64,000 bases of DNA from Alkalicella caledoniensis (GTDB taxonomy: Bacteria; Bacillota; Proteinivoracia; Proteinivoracales; Proteinivoracaceae), in contig NZ_CP058559.1 in NCBI RefSeq assembly GCF_014467015.1, forward strand, positions 3,596,001 through 3,660,000, in the 5' to 3' direction. Of this stretch, positions 27,973 to 36,170 are shown piece after piece. Each line of letters starts with the position of its first letter. Position 1 is the first letter of the stretch. The position numbers and the translations under genes were made by a program. The notes beneath the pieces are model-generated. The model saw only the letters and a program-made list of their open reading frames with translations. It was not told the DNA's origin and searched no databases.

Positions 27973-28927
27973 TACCCACTTTCGTGGCACTACTCCTAAA
28001 AATCGTAAAGATGATTTTCTATTGACCTTAAAGGCTAAACTTACTGAGGTAGTTAATTACTGTAACAATAACTCAGTTGATCTGCTTTTACATGGTGGTG
28101 ATTTTTTTGACCGACCTGATGTTTCACCATCTGTTTTTAAAGACTTTGCTAAAATTTTATTTAACTGTAATTGCCCCATATATGGAGTGCATGGCAATCA
28201 CGATATATATGCCCAAAATCCATCAACTTTACCTCGGACTATGTTGGGAATACTAGATGGTTTAGAAATTGTCAACCTTTTAGATAAAGAACCTATAGTA
28301 ATAGATTCAGATATTAAACTGCAACTAACTGGCTGCGGGTATAGCTATGATATTGAGCAAAAGGAAAATTATATTGTTTCAAATACTACTAACTCAGACT
28401 ATTGTATTCATATTGTCCACGGCATGTTGCTGCCCCGTAAAAGCCTACCTACAGAAAAATTGACAACCATAGACCAAATACGCTCAACAGAAGCAGATAT
28501 TACGTTAACTGGTCATTACCATGGAGGCTTTGGAATCTATGAATTAGATAATAAATATTTTATTAACCCCGGTGCACTAGTAAGAATAGATAATAGTCTT
28601 ACTGAAATTAAAAGACAACCAAAGATTCTAGAAATAAATCTAGATAAGAGAAGTAAGCCAACAATCAAGGAGATTCCCTTAAAATCTGTTCAAAAAGGGG
28701 AGCATATTTTAGACAGAAGTGAAATTGAAGCTCGCATGGAAAAGGAATCAAAATTGATAGACTTTTTAGACGGAATTTTAGATATCTCCAATAATAAACT
28801 TATGGTTATAGAAGAAATAGTAAGCTCCATTGCAGAGAACACTGGTGTAGATGAAGTTGTAAAAAGAAAAGCTTTGGAGGTTATCGCAAATATTCAATCA
28901 GACTTTTCAGAGCAAGATATATCCTAG
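27950..28927 (+). CDS. Mre11/SbcD-like metallophosphoesterase nuclease
   Basis: A 325-residue calcineurin-type phosphoesterase with the full metal-ligand set for an Mre11-like nuclease: TDTHFRG, HGGDFFDRP, GVHGNHD, IVHGM and LTGHYHGGFG. After the catalytic domain (~1-215) a C-terminal helical part could bind the Rad50-type partner encoded next. It is shorter than standard SbcD (about 400 residues) and divergent from it. It starts inside recX and is followed 16 bases later by an SMC-type ATPase half, the usual sbcD-sbcC order. A role in DNA-end processing is inferred from context and fold. Confidence 0.85.
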   Translation: MKIVFITDTHFRGTTPKNRKDDFLLTLKAKLTEVVNYCNNNSVDLLLHGGDFFDRPDVSPSVFKDFAKILFNCNCPIYGVHGNHDIYAQNPSTLPRTMLGILDGLEIVNLLDKEPIVIDSDIKLQLTGCGYSYDIEQKENYIVSNTTNSDYCIHIVHGMLLPRKSLPTEKLTTIDQIRSTEADITLTGHYHGGFGIYELDNKYFINPGALVRIDNSLTEIKRQPKILEINLDKRSKPTIKEIPLKSVQKGEHILDRSEIEARMEKESKLIDFLDGILDISNNKLMVIEEIVSSIAENTGVDEVVKRKALEVIANIQSDFSEQDIS

Positions 28928-28943
28928 GGGGAGGAAGAGAAAA

Positions 28944-30389
28944 ATGCCATATATCACTAATGTTAGAATAGAAAACTTCCAATCTCATAAAGATACACAG
29001 TTAAACCTAGCTAATGACTTAAATGTAATCACCGGTCCTTCAGATAGTGGGAAGTCTGCAATAATACGCGCCATAAGATGGGTGCTTTACAATGAACCTA
29101 GGGGTACAGAATTCATAACTGCTAATGAAAAAGAATGTAGGGTGACATTGGTCTTAAGTAATGGCATTTCAATAATAAGAGAGAGAACAAGTAGTAAAAA
29201 TAGATATATACTTATACAAGATGATGAAAAGCAAATTTTTGAAGGTTTCGGAAATACGGTGCCTCAAGAAATTATAAACACACACCAAATAAAAAATATT
29301 TACTTAGATACAGATCAAAGAACATCAATTAATCTTTCAAATCAGCTGGAGGGGCCCTTTTTACTAAGTGAGTCTGGTGCCACTAGGGCAAAAGCCATAG
29401 GTAGGGTATTAGGAATACACTACCTTGATGCTGGAGCTAGAAAAGTCACTGCAAACATAGGTGAACTTAAAAGAGAATACACAAATAAGTTATTAGAGAA
29501 AAATGACTTAGAAAATCGAATTAAAGATTATGAAATATATGAGGATTATAAAGAACAGCTTGATATAACAAAAGAGAACTATAGTCTCCTTTTGCTAAAA
29601 TATAAGTTTCTTGAAACACTAGTGGATTATAAAAGCAAACTTTCTACTTTAAATAAGGAAACTGTTAAAACAGAGGGTATTATCCATAGTACCAGTAATT
29701 TAGAGAAATTAGAGAGTACAATGGAAGCTATAGTTAAGATAAGTCATATGCACAGTATTGCACTACAATTTAATAAAAGACTTGTTTCTACAACTAAAGA
29801 AATAGAAAGCAGTACCCGACTAATTGAAAAAACATCTCACATTGAAGAATTAAACGCAAACATTGTGAAGTGTGAAGCTTTAGTTAATAAACTAGAAAAA
29901 TACAAAGACTTGTTCAAAAGGGTAAAAGAAAATAAATTAGAAATACAAAAGCTAGAAAAAGTTTTAAGTAACACTACAAATATTGCTGCACTACAGCAGA
30001 ATATAAATGCCAGCAACAATCTGTCTTTGCAAATAAAAAGTCTCAAGCCTATAAACGAAAAACTCATGGTATGTAATAGTGACATCAATAAATGTGTTAA
30101 AGTTATCAATTTAACTGAGGGCATACAACATATAACCCCAAATTTAGAAAAAATAAAGCTATTGCAGGAGAACATCCATAAGAGCACTAAATATAAAGAA
30201 ACTTACTTTGAGACCAATCAAAGAATCCAAAATGGAAAAAAATATGTCAAAACCCTAGACAGTGAACTTAGTATGGTTTTAAAATCATATCAAAATAAAA
30301 TTCTCAATTTAAAAGAATGCCCTGTATGTGAAAATACATTAGATAGAGCTAGGGCAAAAAGATTAGTTGAAAAATGGAGAGAGGTGTAG
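28944..30389 (+). CDS. Rad50/SbcC-like ATPase, N-terminal half (Walker A, coiled coil, half zinc hook)
   Basis: 481 residues. The N-terminal ABC lobe has Walker A GPSDSGKS (31-38) after the Rad50-like start ITNVRIENFQSHKD. From about residue 165 it becomes a long coiled coil. It ends with a CPVC (Cys459, Cys462), as in the apex of a Rad50 zinc hook, then stops 19 residues later. Signature and Walker B are absent and are found two genes downstream. It has its own GGGGGAGG ribosome binding site, and the next gene has another, so this is a split protein and not an obvious frameshift. It probably forms a complex with the Mre11-like product. Confidence 0.85.
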   Translation: MPYITNVRIENFQSHKDTQLNLANDLNVITGPSDSGKSAIIRAIRWVLYNEPRGTEFITANEKECRVTLVLSNGISIIRERTSSKNRYILIQDDEKQIFEGFGNTVPQEIINTHQIKNIYLDTDQRTSINLSNQLEGPFLLSESGATRAKAIGRVLGIHYLDAGARKVTANIGELKREYTNKLLEKNDLENRIKDYEIYEDYKEQLDITKENYSLLLLKYKFLETLVDYKSKLSTLNKETVKTEGIIHSTSNLEKLESTMEAIVKISHMHSIALQFNKRLVSTTKEIESSTRLIEKTSHIEELNANIVKCEALVNKLEKYKDLFKRVKENKLEIQKLEKVLSNTTNIAALQQNINASNNLSLQIKSLKPINEKLMVCNSDINKCVKVINLTEGIQHITPNLEKIKLLQENIHKSTKYKETYFETNQRIQNGKKYVKTLDSELSMVLKSYQNKILNLKECPVCENTLDRARAKRLVEKWREV

Positions 30390-30392
30390 AAA

Positions 30393-30632
30393 ATGTCTGT
30401 TGAAAAAGAAATAAGTATATTAAAGGAGCAACTTGAAACAATAAAGTCTAAAAGATATAAAGCAGAGGCTAAGCTAGAAGAATTAGTTAAGCAGCGGGAA
30501 GGGATTCTAGCTGAGATTAAGGAACTGAATATTGACCCCAATGATTTAGAAAATGAAATCAGAAAAATGGAGCAAGAGGTTTCTGAGCTACTGAAAAAGA
30601 CAAAAGAAATGCTCCCAAGAGAACTATTATAA
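30393..30632 (+). CDS. Small coiled-coil protein between the two Rad50-like halves
   Basis: 79 residues, almost entirely a charged heptad coiled coil (KEISILKEQLETIKSKRYKAEAKLEEL). There are no Cys residues and no catalytic motif. The ATG lies 3 bases after the previous stop, preceded by GAGAGGTG. Its position suggests it contributes a coiled-coil segment between the zinc-hook end of the N-half and the C-half ATPase lobe. This is inferred; no family is recognised. Confidence 0.7.
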   Translation: MSVEKEISILKEQLETIKSKRYKAEAKLEELVKQREGILAEIKELNIDPNDLENEIRKMEQEVSELLKKTKEMLPRELL

Positions 30633-30651
30633 AATTTGGCAGGTGATCTAA

Positions 30652-31302
30652 GTGATTGATGAAATCAGAAAACTAGAAAAAGAAATTAACCTTTGTCAAG
30701 AGAATTTATCTATCAAGTTTGCTGAAAAAAGGGCCATGGAGAATATTAAACAAAAACTAGTTGAACATACCAGGAAATTAGAAGCTGAAATAGATATTTA
30801 TAATAAAGTAAGAATTTTACTCAATAACTCAGCAGATCATGGAAGAAAACAAGCTCAAAGCCAAATTGAACTTCTAGTAACTAAGGCTCTACAATATATT
30901 TTTGATGAAAACCACTATTTTAAAATAGAATTTCAAGAAAAGAGCAATAGAATAGAGGCAGAATTTTATGTCTGTTCTATGCATCATGGAGTTGAAATTA
31001 AAACAAAGCCTGAGGATTCCAGGGGTGGGGGGGTAGTTGATATTGTTTCCCTGGCATTGAGAATTGCCCTTATGGAAACATACCGCCCAAAACTTCAGGG
31101 ACCTATCATTTTAGATGAACCTGCAAAACACGTAAGTGAGGAATATATAGCCAGGGTAGCTTTATTTTTAAAATCAGTAAACACAAATTTCAACAGGCAA
31201 ATAATTATGGTTACCCACAACTCTCATTTAATGGAATCAGCAGATGAAGGATACAGAGTTGAAATAAAAAATGGTATAACATGGGTAAATAAATCCCATT
31301 AG
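30652..31302 (+). CDS. Rad50/SbcC-like ATPase, C-terminal half (signature and Walker B)
   Basis: 216 residues. The first ~75 form a coiled coil. The C-terminal ABC lobe has a signature-like RGGGVVDIVSLALRIAL (124-140), Walker B with catalytic Glu in PIILDEPAKHVSEE (151-164), and the H-loop His in MVTHNSH (189). It completes the ATPase begun at 28944, which carries Walker A. The start is GTG with a GCAGGTGAT ribosome binding site. The signature differs from the classical LSGGE of Rad50/SMC. Confidence 0.82.
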   Translation: MIDEIRKLEKEINLCQENLSIKFAEKRAMENIKQKLVEHTRKLEAEIDIYNKVRILLNNSADHGRKQAQSQIELLVTKALQYIFDENHYFKIEFQEKSNRIEAEFYVCSMHHGVEIKTKPEDSRGGGVVDIVSLALRIALMETYRPKLQGPIILDEPAKHVSEEYIARVALFLKSVNTNFNRQIIMVTHNSHLMESADEGYRVEIKNGITWVNKSH

Positions 31303-31303
31303 C

Positions 31304-31332
31304 TTGACATAGATTTTTAAAAAATATACAAT
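31304..31332 (+). promoter_or_regulatory. Promoter upstream of rny
   Basis: TTGACA (31304-31309), a 17-base spacer and TACAAT (31327-31332). It gives a leader of about 235 bases. Confidence 0.75.
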
Positions 31333-31432
31333 AATATTATAAATTCAATTGAAATTAATATAGTTAGTAGCCCTAGACTTTAAATACAATGGTAAAACTG
31401 GATATTGACTCTAATATTTTAGTATATCCTAA

Positions 31433-31518
31433 TGTTGACCGAGGGCTGCTCGGTTAATTTTTTTAGAAAAATACATTGGAGGTTATAATTATAAATAAAT
31501 ATTTTTTCCAATGTATTT
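31433..31518 (+). promoter_or_regulatory. Structured rny leader: terminator-like hairpin followed by an 11-bp stem
   Basis: A stem ACCGAG / CTCGGT is followed by TTAATTTTTTT (31438-31465), resembling an intrinsic terminator inside the leader. Next, AAATACATTGG (31469-31479) pairs perfectly with CCAATGTATTT (31508-31518), and the loop begins GAGG. An attenuator or RNase Y autoregulation site is plausible, but no known riboswitch class was recognised. Confidence 0.5.
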
Positions 31519-31574
31519 CCACAAAATTAACTATAAAAATTTGAAAAAGGTATTGAAAAAATAGGGAGGTGAAC

Positions 31575-33116
31575 ATTATCGACACTACACAAATCTTAAT
31601 AACTGCAGCTGTAGGTGCTTCGGGCCTAGGCGCTGGTTATATGTTACGCAAAATGATAGCTGAAGCTAAAATTTCCTCTGCAGAACAGGCAGCTCTTAAA
31701 ATAGTTGAAGATGCTAAAAAAGATGCTGAAGGGAAAAAACGTGAAATGGTTTTAGAAGCAAAAGAAGATGTTCTAAAACTAAGGTCAGAGTTTGAAAGAG
31801 AGAGTAAAGATCGTAGACAAGAAATTCAACGTCAAGAAAAAAGAATTATTCAAAAGGAAGAAACACTAGACCGTAAAATTGATAATTTAGAACGTAAAGA
31901 AGATAACCTCAGTAAAAAAGAGAATGATATTAACTTGTTAGAAGAAAAAGTAAAACAGACTCAACTTGATCAAAAGAAGGAATTAGAACGCATCTCATCA
32001 TTAACAACAGATGAGGCTAAAGACTTGCTTTTATCAAATGTTAAAAAAGAAATTCAACACGAAATGGCAATTATGATAAAAGAAGTGGAATCTCAAGCTA
32101 AAGAAGAAGCTGAGAAAAAAGCTAGAGAGATTATTTCACTGGCAATCCAAAGATGTGCAGCAGATCACGTTGCCGAGTCAACAGTATCCGTTGTTCCTCT
32201 TCCAAATGATGAAATGAAGGGTAGAATAATAGGTCGTGAAGGTAGAAACATTAGGGCATTAGAAACCCTAACAGGTATCGATTTAATAATTGACGATACC
32301 CCTGAGGCTGTTATATTATCCGGATTTGACCCTGTACGACGTGAAATTGCAAGAATCGCATTAGAAAAACTAATTGTTGATGGAAGAATCCATCCAGGTA
32401 GAATTGAAGAAATGGTTACTAAAGCTCAAAAAGAAGTCGAAACTCAAATTCGTGAAGAAGGCGAACAAGCAACATTTGAAGCTGGTATACATGGTATACA
32501 TCCAGAGCTTATTAAACTATTAGGAAGACTCAAATTTAGGACAAGTTACGGACAAAATGTTTTAAAACATTCTCTAGAGGTTTCACATTTAGCAGGTGTT
32601 ATGGCAGCAGAACTAAATGCTGACATTAAGCTAGCTAAGAGGGGTGGCCTATTACATGATATCGGTAAAGCCGTTGACCATGAAGTAGAAGGCCCTCACG
32701 TAGCCATTGGAGCTGAACTTGCTAAGAAGTTTAAAGAATCAAACGAGGTTATTCACTGTATTGCAGCACATCATGGTGACGAGGAACCTCAAACCATTGA
32801 AGCTGTAATAGTTCAAGCGGCAGATGCTATATCTGCAGCAAGACCTGGCGCAAGACGCGAAACTTTAGAAAATTATATTAGACGACTTGAAAAACTTGAA
32901 AACATCGCTGATTCTTTCGAAGGCGTTGAAAGATCATTTGCCATACAAGCTGGTAGAGAAATCCGCATAATGGTTAAGCCTGATAAAATCGATGATTTAT
33001 CTGCTACATCCATTGCAAGGGATATTACTAAGCGTATAGAAGATGAACTTGAATACCCTGGACAGATTAAAGTTACTGTTATTAGAGAAACTAGAGTTGT
33101 AGAATATGCAAAATAA
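31575..33116 (+). CDS. rny: Ribonuclease Y
   Basis: Membrane-anchored endoribonuclease that starts bulk mRNA turnover. An N-terminal helix ([21 protein letters not shown]) anchors it. A long charged coiled coil (~25-195) follows, then a KH domain ([20 protein letters not shown]) and an HD domain with HDIGKA. About 514 residues is normal. The start is odd: GGGAGGTG at 31564-31571 contains the only upstream GTG (31569), too close to serve with that site. No ATG, GTG or TTG follows before the membrane helix. ATT at 31575 (spacing 5) or ATC at 31578 (spacing 8) would be the best-placed start, both rare codons. I give 31575; GTG 31569 is the conventional alternative. Confidence 0.9.
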   Translation: MIDTTQILITAAVGASGLGAGYMLRKMIAEAKISSAEQAALKIVEDAKKDAEGKKREMVLEAKEDVLKLRSEFERESKDRRQEIQRQEKRIIQKEETLDRKIDNLERKEDNLSKKENDINLLEEKVKQTQLDQKKELERISSLTTDEAKDLLLSNVKKEIQHEMAIMIKEVESQAKEEAEKKAREIISLAIQRCAADHVAESTVSVVPLPNDEMKGRIIGREGRNIRALETLTGIDLIIDDTPEAVILSGFDPVRREIARIALEKLIVDGRIHPGRIEEMVTKAQKEVETQIREEGEQATFEAGIHGIHPELIKLLGRLKFRTSYGQNVLKHSLEVSHLAGVMAAELNADIKLAKRGGLLHDIGKAVDHEVEGPHVAIGAELAKKFKESNEVIHCIAAHHGDEEPQTIEAVIVQAADAISAARPGARRETLENYIRRLEKLENIADSFEGVERSFAIQAGREIRIMVKPDKIDDLSATSIARDITKRIEDELEYPGQIKVTVIRETRVVEYAK

Positions 33117-33143
33117 AGGGATAATTTATCCCTTTATTTTTTT
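33113..33143 (+). terminator. Terminator after rny
   Basis: Stem ATAAAGGGA / TCCCTTTAT with a T run; the rny stop lies in its 5' arm. Confidence 0.88.
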
Positions 33144-33189
33144 AAATACTGGCAATAATAATAATTAAATACACTATTGGAGGTACATA

Positions 33190-33948
33190 ATGAAAGTAAT
33201 TTTTATTGGGGATATAGTAGGTAGCCCAGGTAGGGATATAGTTGAAGAACATTTACCCCTTATTATAGAAAAATATAATCCAGACCTAATAGTAGCAAAT
33301 GGCGAGAACGCTGCAGGTGGTAAAGGCCTTACCCCGAAGATTGCAGATGAATTATTTGAATTGGGTATAGAGATTATAACAATGGGTAATCATGTTTGGG
33401 ATAAAAAAGAATTGTATCCCATGCTAGAAAGTGACTTAAGGATTGTTAGGCCTGCCAACTACCCTGATGCAGCCCCAGGGAAAGGGTACACAACTGTGAA
33501 GATAGATGGAAAAAATCTACTTATTATCAATGTGTCTGGACTTGTTTATTTAGATAATTTGAACTGCCCTTTTAAGGCAGTTGAAGAGATTCTAAACAAT
33601 GTTACATACGACTATGCCATAGTTGATATGCATGGAGAAGCAACTTCAGAGAAGTTAGCAATGGGATGGTTTTTAGATGGCAAAGTGAGTGCAGTATTAG
33701 GCACCCATACCCATGTTCAAACAGCAGATCATAGAGTTCTAAAGGAAGGAACTTTGTATATTACTGACGTTGGTATGACAGGTCCTTATGATGGAATAAT
33801 AGGTGTAGAAAAAGAAGTGGTAATTGATAAGTTTATAAGCAAAATGCCTGCAAGGTTTACAGTGCTTACTGACAGGCCATATCAGTTAAATGCGGTATTC
33901 TTAGACTTAAATGAAAAAATAATCACCCCCATCAGAATAGTGGAATAA
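33190..33948 (+). CDS. ymdB: YmdB-type metallophosphoesterase (2',3'-cyclic nucleotide phosphodiesterase)
   Basis: A 252-residue TIGR00282-type phosphoesterase. The signature MKVIFIGDIVGSPGRD is present, with metal-ligand motifs ANGENAAGGKG, MGNHVWDK, DMHGEATSEK and GTHTHVQTAD. In Bacillus, YmdB regulates late adaptive behaviour (biofilm, motility, RNA levels) and lies directly after rny, as here. A TTGGAGGT ribosome binding site precedes the ATG. It lies between the rny terminator and a SigH-type promoter for spoVS. Confidence 0.95.
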   Translation: MKVIFIGDIVGSPGRDIVEEHLPLIIEKYNPDLIVANGENAAGGKGLTPKIADELFELGIEIITMGNHVWDKKELYPMLESDLRIVRPANYPDAAPGKGYTTVKIDGKNLLIINVSGLVYLDNLNCPFKAVEEILNNVTYDYAIVDMHGEATSEKLAMGWFLDGKVSAVLGTHTHVQTADHRVLKEGTLYITDVGMTGPYDGIIGVEKEVVIDKFISKMPARFTVLTDRPYQLNAVFLDLNEKIITPIRIVE

Positions 33949-33962
33949 TTTTTTTGTAAAAA

Positions 33963-33989
33963 GAAGGTATTTTTATTTTCTTGTAGAAT
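33963..33989 (+). promoter_or_regulatory. SigH-type promoter of spoVS
   Basis: GAAGGTATT (one mismatch to RNAGGAWWW), 11 bases and GTAGAAT (exact RNNGAAT) lie about 50 bases upstream of spoVS. Bacillus spoVS is known to be SigH-dependent, which supports the call. Confidence 0.65.
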
Positions 33990-34040
33990 ATATATAAAGA
34001 GAAAATATAAAATACTCTATATTTGAGGGGGTAATTACTA

Positions 34041-34301
34041 ATGGAAGTATTAAAAGTATCAGCTAAATCCAATCCAAACTCAGTAGCCGGAGCGCTTGCT
34101 GGAGTTCTTCGCGAAAGGGGCGGAGCAGAATTGCAGGCAATTGGTGCTGGAGCTTTAAACCAAGCAATTAAAGCCGTAGCCATCGCAAGAGGATTTGTAG
34201 CACCTAGTGGAGTTGACCTAATCTGTATACCAGCTTTTACAGATATCCAAATTGATGGAGAAGAAAGAACAGCAATCAAGCTGATTGTAGAACCAAGGTA
34301 A
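34041..34301 (+). CDS. spoVS: Stage V sporulation protein S
   Basis: An 86-residue Alba-like protein, extremely conserved (MEVLKVSAKSNPNSVAGALA, then GAGALNQAIKAVAIARGF). It is needed for progress beyond stage V and affects septation and coat assembly. A GAGGGGGT ribosome binding site precedes the ATG. It keeps its rny-ymdB-spoVS position and a SigH-like promoter. It is followed by a terminator, so it is monocistronic. Confidence 0.97.
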   Translation: MEVLKVSAKSNPNSVAGALAGVLRERGGAELQAIGAGALNQAIKAVAIARGFVAPSGVDLICIPAFTDIQIDGEERTAIKLIVEPR

Positions 34302-34310
34302 TGAAGACAT

Positions 34311-34347
34311 AAACCTGTTTACTTCGGTAAACAGGTTTTATAATTTT
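34311..34347 (+). terminator. Terminator after spoVS
   Basis: Stem TAAACCTGTTTAC / GTAAACAGGTTTTA with a short TTC loop; the T run is interrupted (TTTTATAATTTTT). Confidence 0.85.
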
Positions 34348-34366
34348 TAGTGGGGGGGAAGATATA

Positions 34367-35308
34367 ATGAAGGATTATAGAATAATAGATGGACACTGTG
34401 ATACTCTGTTACTCTTTGACAAACCGGAGTATGATTTTCATAATAAAAATCAAATAGGCCACATTGATATGGACCGTTTGGTATCTGCAAATGTATTGTT
34501 ACAGTTTTTTGCAGTTTTTATCGAAACTAACTTGCTACATAAGGCACTAGAAGAAGGACTTACCCTAACCAACAAACTTCTTGCAGCAATAGAAAAAGAT
34601 AGTAGACTATTTTTAATAAAGGATGCTGATGATTTAAATAAACTGACCACGGGGAAAGTAGGAGCCCTTTTAAGTTTAGAAGGTGGAGAAGTAATAAATA
34701 AAAATATAGCTTTACTAGACGTGTACCACAGACTAGGGGTTCGTGCCCTTACTTTGACTTGGAACCATAGGAATGAGATATGTGACGGCATTGGTGAGGA
34801 AAGTGCTGGTGGACTTACTACCTTTGGAAAATCAGTTGTAAAGCGTATGGAGCAACTAAAGATGATTGTGGATATTTCACATTTATCAATTAAAGGTTTC
34901 TGGGACTGCATAGAGCATTACAATGGGTCAATATTGGCCTCCCATTCAAATGCTAAAAGCTTATGTGGTAATAGGCGTAATTTAGACGACAATCAAATAA
35001 AGGCAATAGCTGAGACACAAGGCCTTATAGGTATAAATTTTCTTCCTAACTTTTTAAGTGACAATCCCGAGGAAGTGACAATTGACACACTTATTGATCA
35101 TATGAGCTATATTGGTGACTTAGTAGGAATTCAGTATGTTGGTTTGGGGAGTGACTTTGATGGAGTGGGATCTTTGCCTAGAGGGATAAATGACGTAACT
35201 GATCTTGAGAAATTATATTTTAGAATGTTAGAAAGAGGATTTTCCAAGGAAGATGTAGAAAAGGTACTATATTCAAACTTCTATAACTATTTAACTAGAT
35301 CTTTATAG
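34367..35308 (+). CDS. M19 (renal-type) membrane dipeptidase family protein
   Basis: A 313-residue zinc dipeptidase of the M19 family. Metal-ligand motifs are IIDGHCDTLL (H-x-D), LSLEGGEVI (bridging Glu), VDISHLS and ASHSNAK (His), and GSDFDGVG (Asp). There is no signal peptide, so it is cytosolic; it probably cleaves dipeptides, including those with D-residues from cell-wall turnover. It has a strong GGGGGGGAA ribosome binding site. It heads a run with the PHP and GntR genes at 15- and 11-base spacing. Confidence 0.92.
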   Translation: MKDYRIIDGHCDTLLLFDKPEYDFHNKNQIGHIDMDRLVSANVLLQFFAVFIETNLLHKALEEGLTLTNKLLAAIEKDSRLFLIKDADDLNKLTTGKVGALLSLEGGEVINKNIALLDVYHRLGVRALTLTWNHRNEICDGIGEESAGGLTTFGKSVVKRMEQLKMIVDISHLSIKGFWDCIEHYNGSILASHSNAKSLCGNRRNLDDNQIKAIAETQGLIGINFLPNFLSDNPEEVTIDTLIDHMSYIGDLVGIQYVGLGSDFDGVGSLPRGINDVTDLEKLYFRMLERGFSKEDVEKVLYSNFYNYLTRSL

Positions 35309-35322
35309 GAGGAATAATTAAG

Positions 35323-36159
35323 TTGATGGACTTACACTTGCATACCAAACATTCAGATGGGACAATGACTGTACAAGAAATTTTCCAACTGGCATATGAT
35401 AAAAAAATAAAATATATAGCTATAACCGATCATGATACAATAAAAGGTGTTAGAGAGGGAGAAAAGCTTGCAAATAAGTATAATTTAAACCTTATTCCGG
35501 GGGTGGAAATTAATACTGAGTTCAACAAAAAGGAAGTACATGTCCTTGGATACTTTATAGATATAGATAACCCAAGCTTGACACAAGCCCTAGATAATCT
35601 GAGGAATGGACGTTTAAGTAGAGTGACAAAAATAGTGGAAAAACTTAAAAGCCTTGAAATAGATATAACATTAGATGATGTTCTTTTAGAAAGTAAAGGT
35701 GATTCTGTAGGGCGTCCACATGTTGCAAGGGCACTAATTAAAAAAGGATATGGAAAAACAGTAGCTGAGATATTCGATAAGTATCTTGACATCAATAAAC
35801 CAGCATATGTGGAGAGATTCAAGCTATCTCCTTTTGATGCCATTAAACTCATAAAAGAATCTGGAGGGATAGCAGTATTAGCCCATCCTAGATTAGTTTT
35901 TGATGAAAAACTAGTTGACGAGATGCTTCCTTGCTTTGACGGTGTTGAAGTATATCATAGTGAACATAGTACTGAGGATTTTCTGATATATAAAGAGAAA
36001 GCTATTAAGAATAATTTGATAATAACAGGTGGCTCCGACTGCCATGGAAAAGGAAAAGGTCAGGATCAGGATATCTTGTTAGGAACTGTCAAAATTCCTG
36101 AAGAGTTCAAAGTCAGAATAAAAGAGATATACAAAGAGAGGTATGGCAAAAGTCAATAG
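35323..36159 (+). CDS. PHP-domain phosphoesterase
   Basis: A 278-residue PHP-fold metal phosphoesterase, possibly an RNase AM / 5'-3' exoribonuclease or nucleoside-3',5'-bisphosphate phosphatase type. Metal-ligand motifs are DLHLHTKHSDGT, AITDHDTI, VEINTEF, HVLGYFID, VLAHPRL and GGSDCHGKG. The start is TTG 35323 (spacing 10 from AGGAGG at 35307-35312) or the adjacent ATG 35326. It lies between the dipeptidase and a GntR regulator in one transcription unit. Confidence 0.87.
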   Translation: MMDLHLHTKHSDGTMTVQEIFQLAYDKKIKYIAITDHDTIKGVREGEKLANKYNLNLIPGVEINTEFNKKEVHVLGYFIDIDNPSLTQALDNLRNGRLSRVTKIVEKLKSLEIDITLDDVLLESKGDSVGRPHVARALIKKGYGKTVAEIFDKYLDINKPAYVERFKLSPFDAIKLIKESGGIAVLAHPRLVFDEKLVDEMLPCFDGVEVYHSEHSTEDFLIYKEKAIKNNLIITGGSDCHGKGKGQDQDILLGTVKIPEEFKVRIKEIYKERYGKSQ

Positions 36160-36170
36160 GGGGGAGTAAA

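Noticed and set aside
28944..31302. The three Rad50-like genes as one frameshifted sbcC
   Set aside because: Each frame has its own start and ribosome binding site, and there are real intergenic gaps. Together they are still shorter than a normal SbcC, and the first ends neatly after CPVC. A sequencing error cannot be fully excluded without reads.
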